Shown: in pieces, positions 53,584 to 61,398 of the stretch
Layout: each line of letters begins with the position of its first letter
How positions within the stretch are numbered: position 1 is the first letter of the stretch
Assembly: GCA_963813195.1 (NCBI GenBank)
Contig: CAWEYC010000015.1
Span: 186,001 to 250,000, forward strand
DNA from: Roseiarcus sp963813195
Lineage (GTDB): Bacteria > Pseudomonadota > Alphaproteobacteria > Rhizobiales > Beijerinckiaceae
Length of the DNA stretch: 64,000 nt
Direction of reading: 5' to 3'
Notes under the pieces: generated by a model
Databases searched by the model: none
Told to the model about the DNA's origin: nothing
What the model saw: the letters and a program-made list of their open reading frames with translations, nothing else
Translations under genes and position numbers: made by a program

Positions 53584-54360
53584 CTAGCCCGCGGAGATTC
53601 CGCCGTTCACGCTTAGGACCTGCCCCGTCATGCGCGATGCCTCCGGGCTGACGAGAAACGCGATCGCCGCGGCGACGTCGTCAGGCTCGGGGATACCGAG
53701 ATGAGCCGCCCGGGTCGCCTTTTCGAACAGCTTCGCCGAAAAGCCCCCCGCGGTTACCCGCGAGAAAGTCCTGGTGTCACGAACGAGCGAAGGCGTGACG
53801 ACGTTGACCCGGATGCGCCGGCGCTTGGCCTCCATCGCCAAGGTGCGCGAGAACATCGCGATGCCAGCCATGGCGGCGCCGACCACCGCCTCGCCCGGGG
53901 TCGGGACCTTCGCCGCGTCGGAGGCCACGTTCACAATCGCCGCGCCATCGTCCATTCGCGGCAGGGCGACGGAGCAGCAAAACATCGTCGACAGCAGCCA
54001 ATGACGCACGATCGCTTCGATTTCATCGAGCGAGGTCTCGTGAAAAAGCATCGGGACAAAGTCGCCGCCGGCGGCGTTCACGAGGACGTCGATTGGGCCG
54101 TCCAAAAATTCACAGGCGCGCGCCACCAACCCCGAGACTCCGCCCTTGTCGGAGACGTCCGCCGCGATGAAGGCGACCGCCGCGTCCGGCGCAAGCTGGC
54201 GCAAGCTCTCGCAAGCCGCCTTGCCGCGCGTCGCGTCGCGGCCGTTGAGGACAATGCGCGCGCCGGGATCGCGGGCAAGCCGGGCAGCGGTCGCAAACCC
54301 CGTCCCTGATGTCCCGCCCGTAATGAGGATTCGCCGGGCGGAGGCCGATGGGCGCATCAT
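53584..54360 (-). CDS. SDR family protein lacking the YxxxK active site
   Basis: A 258-residue SDR with a normal nucleotide-binding motif (TGGTSGTGFA), NAAG and IVNVASDAAKVPTPGEA, closest in pattern to BadH-type 2-hydroxycyclohexanecarboxyl-CoA dehydrogenases. Where the catalytic YxxxK should be, it reads VVGAAMAG, so both the tyrosine and the lysine are replaced. The C-terminus (VTGQ-type TGQVLSVNGGISAG) is normal. It may have lost catalysis or use another mechanism. The ATG at 54360 overlaps the carboxylase alpha-subunit stop (ATGA), so it is made with the carboxylase. Confidence 0.88.
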   Translation of the reverse strand: MMRPSASARRILITGGTSGTGFATAARLARDPGARIVLNGRDATRGKAACESLRQLAPDAAVAFIAADVSDKGGVSGLVARACEFLDGPIDVLVNAAGGDFVPMLFHETSLDEIEAIVRHWLLSTMFCCSVALPRMDDGAAIVNVASDAAKVPTPGEAVVGAAMAGIAMFSRTLAMEAKRRRIRVNVVTPSLVRDTRTFSRVTAGGFSAKLFEKATRAAHLGIPEPDDVAAAIAFLVSPEASRMTGQVLSVNGGISAG

Positions 54361-56354
54361 GCGGCGGCCTCCGGTTCGATCAACACGAGGCGCTTGCCCG
54401 CCGGCACCGTCTCGCCGGGAACGCAATAAACCTCGGCGACGGCGCCCGCGACTTCAGCCTGCAGCGAGGTGAACAGCTTCATCGATTCCAGGACGACCAC
54501 CACCTGGCCGACCTCGACAAGGTCCCCCACGGCCACATTCACTTCCGCGACCACGCCGGGCATTGAGGCGAGAACCGCGCCGGACCCGACGCCGCCCCCG
54601 GTCGCCCCGGCGACGATGGCGACCTCCGCCTCGATGCCCACATCATAGACAACGCCGCCGAGCGTCAGACGCACCCGGCCTTCGGCGCGCTCGAATATGC
54701 CACGCAGAACGTGGCCGTCCGTTTCGACTTCGACCGCCTGCCCGTCGGACCGGACCTTGATGGGGACTTCGCCCTCTTCATCGTACACGCGGCGCGCGCC
54801 CTCGGCTGGAGCCTGGACGGTCAAGTGAAACGTCTCGCCGTTCTCGTTCCCGGCAAGCCGCGTCGCCGACACGCCCCCGGCGGGGCCGAGAATGCGAAAG
54901 CCAGACAGCCTCGTCCATGCGGAGTCAGCCCCAGGGCCGGACAACGGATCGACCAGGAACAGCAACGCCGCAGCGGCCCGTGCAAGCCGAACATACGGGC
55001 GGGTCGGCGCCCAACCGTCCGGGAACGCGTCTTCAATGAAGCGCGTGGTCGCTCGTCCGTCGGCGAAGATCGGGCTCTCGAGCGCGTCGACGAGAAACGG
55101 AATGGTTGTCGCGGGACCGAATATCGCAAACTCGCGAAGACCGGCGGCAAGCTTGGCCCGCGCGATCTCGCGCGTCTCGCCCGCGCCGATCGCCTTTGCG
55201 AGCAAGGAATCGTAGAACAACGTCACTTCCGAACCGGCTGCGACCCCGCTGTCGACGCGGATCGTCGAAGGTTCGCGGTATCCGACGATGCGGCCGGCAT
55301 CCGGGCGAAAGCCCTGGTCGGCCCGTTCCGCGGTGATCCGCGCTTCGATGGCATGGCCGCTTTCGCGTATGCCGTCTTGCAGGACCGGGAGGCGTTCGCC
55401 GGACGCGATCCGAATCTGCCAGTCGACGAGGTCGAACCCGGTAATCGCTTCCGTGACGGGATGCTCGACCTGAAGGCGCGTGTTCATCTCCAAAAACCAG
55501 GGGTCGCTCTGCCCCTCCTCGAGGATGAATTCGACCGTGCCAAGATTATCGTATTTGATGGCGCGCGCCAGAGCGACGGCGCGATCGAGCAGTTTGGCGC
55601 GGACCTTGCGGTCGAGGTTCGGCGCCGGCGCCTCCTCGATGACTTTTTGATTGTTGCGCTGGACCGAGCAATCCCGTTCGAACAGGTGGACGACGTCGCC
55701 ATGCTTGTCGCCCGCGACTTGCACTTCCAGATGTCTCGGCCGCAGCACGAGCTTTTCAATCAGCAATGACGGTTCGCCGAAGGCCGCCTCCGCTTCCCGG
55801 CGCGCCAGATCGAGCGCGGCGGCGAGTTCGGATGGCGCGAAAACCCGTCGCATCCCCTTGCCGCCGCCGCCCGCCGAGGCCTTGACCATCAGGGGAAAGC
55901 CGATGCGCTTCGCCTCCTCCGTCAGACGCGTCGTCGACTGGTCGTCGCCGAGATAGCCGGGCACGCTCGCCACGCCGGCGCGAGCGGCGATCAGCTTGGA
56001 GCCGATCTTCGGGCCCATGGCCGCGATGCACTCGGCCGACGGACCCACGAAGACTCGGCCCGCTTCTAGGCAGAGACGCGGCAGGTCGGGCTTCTCCGAG
56101 AGAAAGCCATAGCCAGGATGGATCGCTTGGGCGCCCGTGCGAGCGGCCGCGTCCATGATGGCGTCCGGCCGCAGATAGCTTTCCCGCGCCGGCGCAGGGC
56201 CGATCCGCACGGCCTCGTCGGCGAACGCCACGTGAAGCGCGTCGCGATCGGCGTCGGAGTAGACCGCGACCGTGCGGATGCCGAGCCGACGGCAGGTGCG
56301 CATGATGCGCACGGCGATTTCGCCGCGATTGGCGACGAGCAGAGATCCGATCAT
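54357..56354 (-). CDS. acyl-CoA carboxylase biotin-containing alpha subunit
   Basis: A 665-residue biotin carboxylase-carrier fusion. It has VANRGEIAVRIMRTCRRLG, the ATP-grasp motif MVKASAGGGGKGMRRV, RDCSVQRNNQKVIEEAPAP, EMNTRLQVEHPVTE, and a C-terminal biotinyl domain whose acceptor lysine sits in VLESMKLF instead of the usual EAMKM. It carboxylates its own biotin for the beta subunit encoded just upstream (4-base gap). The length fits propionyl-, methylcrotonyl- or geranyl-CoA carboxylases. Confidence 0.94.
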   Translation of the reverse strand: MIGSLLVANRGEIAVRIMRTCRRLGIRTVAVYSDADRDALHVAFADEAVRIGPAPARESYLRPDAIMDAAARTGAQAIHPGYGFLSEKPDLPRLCLEAGRVFVGPSAECIAAMGPKIGSKLIAARAGVASVPGYLGDDQSTTRLTEEAKRIGFPLMVKASAGGGGKGMRRVFAPSELAAALDLARREAEAAFGEPSLLIEKLVLRPRHLEVQVAGDKHGDVVHLFERDCSVQRNNQKVIEEAPAPNLDRKVRAKLLDRAVALARAIKYDNLGTVEFILEEGQSDPWFLEMNTRLQVEHPVTEAITGFDLVDWQIRIASGERLPVLQDGIRESGHAIEARITAERADQGFRPDAGRIVGYREPSTIRVDSGVAAGSEVTLFYDSLLAKAIGAGETREIARAKLAAGLREFAIFGPATTIPFLVDALESPIFADGRATTRFIEDAFPDGWAPTRPYVRLARAAAALLFLVDPLSGPGADSAWTRLSGFRILGPAGGVSATRLAGNENGETFHLTVQAPAEGARRVYDEEGEVPIKVRSDGQAVEVETDGHVLRGIFERAEGRVRLTLGGVVYDVGIEAEVAIVAGATGGGVGSGAVLASMPGVVAEVNVAVGDLVEVGQVVVVLESMKLFTSLQAEVAGAVAEVYCVPGETVPAGKRLVLIEPEAAA

Positions 56355-56358
56355 CGCA

Positions 56359-57960
56359 TTACATCCTGTAGACGGGCCGGTGCTCGGGCAGGTCGATCTC
56401 GCGCGACGCCAAAGCGAGGCACAAGCCGATTACGTCGCGGGTCTGCCAAGGCTCGATGATCCCGTCATCCCAGAGTCGCGCGGTCGCATAGTACGGCGTG
56501 CTCTGCTCCTCGAACTGGGCGCGGGTCTCGCGATCGATCCGGGCGATCTCCGCCTCGTTCGCGGCTTCGCGCGTCACACTGGCGCGGCGCAGGTCGGTGA
56601 CGACGGTCGACGCGATGTCGGCGCTCATCGTGGCGATGCGGGCGTTTGGCCAGGCGAAGAGAAAGCGAGGCTGAAACCCGCGCCCGCACATGCCGTAGTT
56701 GCCGGCCCCGTAAGAGCCGCCGATGATCACGGTGTAACGCGGCACGCGCGCATTGGAGACGGCGTAGACGAGCTTGGCGGAATGCTTGGCGATGCCGCCG
56801 CGCTCCGCGTCCGTGCCGACCATGAAGCCGGTGATGTTCTGCAGGAACAGGATCGGGGTGCGGCGCTGGTCGCACAATTCGATGAAGTGCGCGCCCTTGA
56901 CGGCGGACTCAGAGAACAGAACGCCGTTGTTGGCGAGGATGCCGACCGGCTCGCCGTGGATCCAGGCGAAGCCGCAGACGAGCGTCGAGCCGTAGGCCGG
57001 CTTGAACTCCTGGAACTCGCTGCCGTCGACGACGCGGGCGATCACCTCGCGCACGTCGTAGGGTTGCTTGAGGTCGGCGCCGACGACGCCGCTGAGCTCC
57101 TTGGGATCATGGATGGGCTCGCGCGGCGCGCGCGTCGTCGTCCGCCGCTGTTCGCGCCAGTCCAGGGTCGCCACGATATCTCGCACCTTGCCGATCGCCT
57201 CCAGCTCGGTTCCCGCGAGATAATCCGAGACGCCCGACACTGTCGAATGCATCTCCGCGCCGCCTAACGTCTCGCCGTCGACGATCTCGTTGATAGCCGC
57301 CTTCACGATCGGCGGGCCGCCGAGATGGATGCGCCCGGCGCCGCGCACCATCACGACCTCGTCGGACAGCGCCGGGATATAGGCGCCGCCGGCGGTGCAG
57401 CCGCCGAACACGGCGGAGATCTGAGGGAGCCCCGCGGCGGACATCCTGCACTGCTGGTAGAACGTGCCGCCGAAATGGTCGCGGTCGGGAAAGACGCGGT
57501 CCTGCTCCGGCAGATAGGCGCCGCCGCAGTCGACGAGGTAGACGCACGGCAGGCGATTCTCGAAGGCGATTTCCTGGGCGCGCAGATGCTTCTTGACGGT
57601 TTCGTGGAAGAACGAGCCGCCCTTCACGGTGGCGTCGTTGGCGATGATCGCGCACGGAACGCCCGCGACCATGCCGATCCCGGTGACCACGCCGGCGCAG
57701 GGCGCCTCGTTGCCGTACAGGTCCCATGCCGCGAGCGGAGACAGTTCGAGAAACGGGGATAGCGGGTCGAGAAGATGATCGATGCGCTCGCGAACGGGAA
57801 TTTTGCCCCGTTCGCGATGTCGCCGCTGCAGCTTCTCGCCGCCGCCCCTGAGGATCTGACGGTGCCGCTCGCGCAGCGTCTCGACGAGGCCCGCATAAGC
57901 GTAGCGATTCCGGTCGAATTCCGGACCGCTCCGCACCTTGCTCTCCAAAACTGGCATCAT
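56359..57960 (-). CDS. acyl-CoA carboxylase carboxyltransferase beta subunit (methylcrotonyl/geranyl type)
   Basis: A carboxyltransferase of about 533 residues with RIDHLLDPLSPFLELSPLAAWDLYG, ANDATVKGGSFFHETVKKHLRAQEIA, DCGGAYLPEQDRVFPDRDHFGG, FGGCTAGGAYIPALSDE and IGGSYGAGNYGMCGRGF. The DRVFPDRDHFG and KKHLRAQEIA blocks favour methylcrotonyl- or geranyl-CoA carboxylases over propionyl-CoA carboxylase. It transfers carboxybiotin CO2 to an alpha,beta-unsaturated acyl-CoA. I prefer the ATG at 57960 after CGGGGGC; an in-frame start at 57981 is possible. Confidence 0.92.
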   Translation of the reverse strand: MMPVLESKVRSGPEFDRNRYAYAGLVETLRERHRQILRGGGEKLQRRHRERGKIPVRERIDHLLDPLSPFLELSPLAAWDLYGNEAPCAGVVTGIGMVAGVPCAIIANDATVKGGSFFHETVKKHLRAQEIAFENRLPCVYLVDCGGAYLPEQDRVFPDRDHFGGTFYQQCRMSAAGLPQISAVFGGCTAGGAYIPALSDEVVMVRGAGRIHLGGPPIVKAAINEIVDGETLGGAEMHSTVSGVSDYLAGTELEAIGKVRDIVATLDWREQRRTTTRAPREPIHDPKELSGVVGADLKQPYDVREVIARVVDGSEFQEFKPAYGSTLVCGFAWIHGEPVGILANNGVLFSESAVKGAHFIELCDQRRTPILFLQNITGFMVGTDAERGGIAKHSAKLVYAVSNARVPRYTVIIGGSYGAGNYGMCGRGFQPRFLFAWPNARIATMSADIASTVVTDLRRASVTREAANEAEIARIDRETRAQFEEQSTPYYATARLWDDGIIEPWQTRDVIGLCLALASREIDLPEHRPVYRM

Positions 57961-58019
57961 GCCCCCGTTTCCTGCGTCCAACCCGGCTGCTGCATCACTT
58001 CACCAAAGGGCAGTGACCC

Positions 58020-58127
58020 TCATTCAGCGGACGGGCCGCTTCCTGCGCCGCCGGAGGCCTGCGCCGCGACTGCGCCGAGCGATAGATAGGCGGCGCAAAG
58101 CGCCCCAATGACAAAAGTTTTCCTCAT
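58020..58127 (-). CDS. 35-residue exported peptide (predicted)
   Basis: A 35-codon frame with AGAGGAAAATT before the ATG encodes a textbook Sec signal peptide, MRKTFVIGALCAAYLSLGAV, with an AQA cleavage site, followed by only ~11 small polar residues (SGGAGSGPSAE). Downstream of its TGA the same frame is open for another 20 codons up to the carboxyltransferase start, so it could be a short secreted peptide or a secreted-protein gene cut by a nonsense mutation. It would be first in the carboxylase operon. I do not recognise a family. Confidence 0.5.
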   Translation of the reverse strand: MRKTFVIGALCAAYLSLGAVAAQASGGAGSGPSAE

Positions 58128-58195
58128 AATTTTCCTCTCGCGCCGCTTCTGGTTTTCTCGGGCGACGGCTTGCGGTCGCGTCGTCCATGCGCTAA

Positions 58196-58211
58196 CCTAA
58201 CAAGCGTTAGG
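58196..58211. promoter_or_regulatory. CCTAAC-N4-GTTAGG inverted repeat, likely TetR operator
   Basis: CCTAAC (58196-58201) and GTTAGG (58206-58211) are perfect six-base arms in the divergent space between the carboxylase and ligase operons, 22 bases upstream of the ligase ATG. A further CTAAC precedes it at 58192-58196. The TetR regulator at the end of the ligase operon is the likely ligand, giving coordinate control of both operons. Confidence 0.5.
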
Positions 58212-58232
58212 GAGAGAGACAAGGAAAATCGC

Positions 58233-59849
58233 ATGACATCGCCACAGCGGACCTACGAGGAGATTTACGCGAGCTTCCGCTGGCGCATTCCAGAGCGGTT
58301 CAACATCGCCGAGGCGGCATGCGACCGGCACGTCGGCTCGGGCAAGACGGCCATCATTTCCGAGACCGGCGCCGGAGCGTCGGAAATGACGTTCGAGCAT
58401 CTTCAGGACCGGTCACGCCGGCTCGCCAATGCGCTCTTGGCGCATGGAATCGCCACGGGGGACAGGATCGGCATCCTGCTGCCGCAATGCCCGGAGACGG
58501 TTATCGCCCACTTGGCGGCCTATCGGCTGGGCGCGATCGCACTCCCCCTGTTCACTCTGTTCGGGCCTGAGGCAATCGAATATCGGCTCAACGACAGCGG
58601 CGCGAAGGCCGTCGTCTCCAATGCAGCCGGCGTCGAGAAGGTGCTCGGCGTTACGGACAAGCTGAACGCGCCGCCCCTTCTGATCTCGATCGACGAGCGG
58701 CGCAATGGCGCCGTGCTGGACTGGACGACGCTCCTCGAGCAGGCCTCGGCAGACCACGCGATGGTCCAAACCAACGCCGAAGATCCCGCCATCATCGTCT
58801 ACACCTCGGGGACGACAGGAAATCCGAAGGGCGTGCTCTATGCGCACAGAGTGCTGTTGGGTCACCTGCCCGGCGTCGAACTGCCGCACGAGTTCTTCCC
58901 CCAACCCGGCGACCGCATGTGGACGCCGGCGGATTGGGCGTGGGCCGGCGGGCTCATGGACGCGCTGCTGCCCTCACTGTTCCACGGCGTCCCGGTGGTC
59001 GCCAAGCGGCTCGCGAAATTTGATCCGGAGGAAGCCTTCTCCCTTCTCGCGCGCCATCGTGTGCGAAATTCCTTCATGCCCCCGACGGCGCTCAAGATGA
59101 TGCGACAAGTCCCGCGTCCGAGCAGCCGCTTTGGCTATTCGATGCGCAGCATCGCCAGCGGCGGAGAACGGCTCGGCGAAGAGATGCTCGATTGGGGACG
59201 CGAAGCTTTCGGCCTGACGATGAACGAGTTCTACGGCCAAACCGAAGCGAACCTGACGGTCGGCAACTGCGCGTCGATCATGGCCTTAAAGCACGGTTCC
59301 ATGGGACGAGCGATGCCGGGCCACGTGGTCGACATCGTCGACGACGACGGAAACATCGCGCCCCCGGGGACGACCGGCGCCATCGCGGTAAAGGCGCCGG
59401 ATCCGGTCTTCTTCCTGCGCTACTGGAACAAGCCGGAGGCCACGCAGGAGAAGTTCCTGAACGGCTGGCTGCTCACCGGCGATACGGGCGTCCGCGATGA
59501 GGACGGCTATTTCTGGTTCCACGGCCGCAATGACGACGTGATCATCTCCGGTGGCTACCGCATCGGCCCCACCGAGATCGAGGAGTGCCTGATGGCCCAT
59601 CCCGCGGTCGCGCTCGTCGCGGTCGTCGGCGTGCCGGACCCTGTGCGCGGCGAGATCGTCAAAGCGTTCATCGTTCCGCGCGAGGGCGTGGCGGTCGACG
59701 ACGATGTCCGCGCCGACGTACAGACATTCGTCAAGGCGCGTCTCTCCGCGCACGAATATCCCCGGCAGATCGAGTTCCGCAAGAGCCTGCCCTTGACCAT
59801 CACCGGCAAGATTCGCAGAAAGGATCTGCGAGAGGAGGTGAAATCGTGA
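58233..59849 (+). CDS. AMP-dependent acyl-CoA synthetase/ligase (ACSM-like)
   Basis: A 538-residue adenylate-forming ligase. It has the P-loop YTSGTTGNPKG, the NEFYGQTEANLTVG motif, the hinge segment LTGDTGVRDEDGYFWFHGRNDDVIISGGYRIGPTEIEE and the C-terminal catalytic lysine in LTITGKIRRKDLRE. The PERFNIAEAACDRH start is typical of medium-chain (ACSM-like) and acetyl-CoA synthetase-like enzymes. It activates a carboxylic acid to its CoA thioester, the logical first step for the divergent carboxylase pathway. AAGGAAAA precedes the ATG. Confidence 0.94.
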   Translation: MTSPQRTYEEIYASFRWRIPERFNIAEAACDRHVGSGKTAIISETGAGASEMTFEHLQDRSRRLANALLAHGIATGDRIGILLPQCPETVIAHLAAYRLGAIALPLFTLFGPEAIEYRLNDSGAKAVVSNAAGVEKVLGVTDKLNAPPLLISIDERRNGAVLDWTTLLEQASADHAMVQTNAEDPAIIVYTSGTTGNPKGVLYAHRVLLGHLPGVELPHEFFPQPGDRMWTPADWAWAGGLMDALLPSLFHGVPVVAKRLAKFDPEEAFSLLARHRVRNSFMPPTALKMMRQVPRPSSRFGYSMRSIASGGERLGEEMLDWGREAFGLTMNEFYGQTEANLTVGNCASIMALKHGSMGRAMPGHVVDIVDDDGNIAPPGTTGAIAVKAPDPVFFLRYWNKPEATQEKFLNGWLLTGDTGVRDEDGYFWFHGRNDDVIISGGYRIGPTEIEECLMAHPAVALVAVVGVPDPVRGEIVKAFIVPREGVAVDDDVRADVQTFVKARLSAHEYPRQIEFRKSLPLTITGKIRRKDLREEVKS

Positions 59850-60007
59850 GCTATCGCACCCTGACGCTGAGCTGGCCAGCGGCTCGCGTCGCACGGATTC
59901 GCTTGACCCGCGAAAGCGAGATGAACACGCTGTCGCTCGAGTTGCTCGAAGACCTGAGCCGCGTCGAGAAGCGGGCGCCGGTCTTCGAACCCCGGGAACA
60001 ATCGTAA
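59846..60007 (+). pseudogene. enoyl-CoA hydratase remnant (N-terminus only)
   Basis: A 53-codon frame begins with a GTG that overlaps the ligase stop (GTGA) and ends with a TAA that overlaps the next ATG (TAATG). Its first ~40 residues (LSWPAARVARIRLTRESEMN, TLSLELLEDLSRVE) are the usual N-terminus of an enoyl-CoA hydratase/isomerase. The remaining ~200 residues, including the oxyanion-hole and catalytic regions, are missing. A large deletion has left a short coupled frame. It is probably not functional as an enzyme. Confidence 0.65.
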
Positions 60008-60498
60008 TGGGCCGCGTCTTCGCAGAATTCGAGATCGGCCAGCGATTCGTGACGCCCGGAAGGACGATCACGGAGGCCGATATCGGCGCCTTCGCCGGGC
60101 TCACCGGCGATTACAACCCGGTTCACACCGACGAGGAATTCGCTGGCGCGACGGATTTCGGCGGCCGCATCGCGCACGGCCCAATGGGCATCGGCATGGC
60201 GTTCGGTCTCGCGTCCCGCCTCGACTTGGTCGACGGCACCGTCGTCGCGCTTCTCGGAGTGAATTGGGACTTTCGGGCGCCGATGCGCGCCGGCGACACA
60301 ATCCACGCCGTGATCGACGTCGTCGACGCGCGCGCCGTGAAGAATCCCGACCATGGCCTTGTCGAACTGTCGATCACGCTCGTCAATCAGCATGAGACGA
60401 TCGTGCAGACCGGCTCCGCCCGCTTGCTCATGCGTCGCTCGCGCCCCACGGGGGCGTCGTGGGGCCTGATCTCCACCGCAGCCAGCGCAACGACGTGA
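60007..60498 (+). CDS. MaoC family dehydratase
   Basis: A 163-residue hot-dog fold hydratase with the R-specific enoyl-CoA hydratase pattern ITEADIGAFAGLTGDYNPVHTDEEFA (catalytic Asp and His in GDYNPVH) and RIAHGPMGIGMAFGLASRL. It hydrates a trans-2-enoyl-CoA. The ATG overlaps the stop of the hydratase remnant. The C-terminal ~20 residues after RLLMRRS are low in conservation. It complements the ligase in the same operon. Confidence 0.9.
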   Translation: MGRVFAEFEIGQRFVTPGRTITEADIGAFAGLTGDYNPVHTDEEFAGATDFGGRIAHGPMGIGMAFGLASRLDLVDGTVVALLGVNWDFRAPMRAGDTIHAVIDVVDARAVKNPDHGLVELSITLVNQHETIVQTGSARLLMRRSRPTGASWGLISTAASATT

Positions 60499-60502
60499 GC
60501 CC

Positions 60503-61135
60503 ATGAAGGATGAGCGCGCCACCGCAGCCTCTTCCAAGCGCCAGAGCCCGGAATCTCCGTCGGAGTTGCTCGGCGCGCGCCGGCAGATTCTGAACGCGAC
60601 GGCGCTCCTTCTCAGACACAAAGGCTACGAGGCGACGACGACGCGTGCGATCGCGTCGGCCGTCGGCATCAAAGCCGGCAGTATCTATCATCACTTTCCC
60701 TCAAAGGACGCGATCGTCGGTGAGGTCGTCAACGAGGGGGTCCGTGTTGTGCATGACGCCGTCGTGGCGGCTCTTGCAGCGCTGTCGGCCGATGCGACGC
60801 CGCGCCAGCGACTGGAGACGGCGATCAAGGCGCACCTGCTCGCCTCGCTGGAGCACAGCAATTACACTTCGGCAAGCATTCGCACCTTTGCCTTTCTTCC
60901 CGACGCGGTGCGGCGCGAATGCCGCGCGGAGCGAAGACGCTATGAAGACCTGTGGCGCGATCTGGTGGCGGAACTCTACGAGGCCGGCCTTATCGAACCG
61001 AGCATATCGCCGGACTCCGTCCGCCTTCTGCTGCTCGGCGCATTGAACTGGGCCGGGGAATGGTATCGCACGGGTCGCATGGACCTCGATGACATTTCGC
61101 GGGATTTCGCGGGCTGCGTCCTGAGCTCGAAGTAG
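60503..61135 (+). CDS. TetR family regulator of the acyl-CoA operon
   Basis: A 210-residue TetR protein with the N-terminal DNA-binding domain RQILNATALLLRHKGYEATTTRAIASAVGIKAGSIYHHFPSKDAIVGEVV and a helical ligand domain (residues ~85-205). It starts four bases after the MaoC gene and is last in the ligase operon. Acyl-CoA or the free acid is the likely effector, and the inverted repeat at 58196-58211 the likely operator. Confidence 0.92.
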   Translation: MKDERATAASSKRQSPESPSELLGARRQILNATALLLRHKGYEATTTRAIASAVGIKAGSIYHHFPSKDAIVGEVVNEGVRVVHDAVVAALAALSADATPRQRLETAIKAHLLASLEHSNYTSASIRTFAFLPDAVRRECRAERRRYEDLWRDLVAELYEAGLIEPSISPDSVRLLLLGALNWAGEWYRTGRMDLDDISRDFAGCVLSSK

Positions 61136-61398
61136 GCGGGAAGATCCGGCGTGCTTCGGCGGACATTGTCGGAGCAATCGCAACGCGATGACCTTTGGCG
61201 CAGCGAGGCGGGGCCGGTGGCGATCAGACCACATCTGCGCGCTCATGGCAGGCGATCGCTTCGTCCAAGTCTCGGCCCGGAAACCGGGCTCCCATGCGGC
61301 CGATCTGATAATCCTCGACCCGCTCACGTGTGATCAAAATGGCGCGGTTCGCTCCCTCGCTTTGTGCTAAACCGAACTCGCTGGTCGAGGGACGCGCC

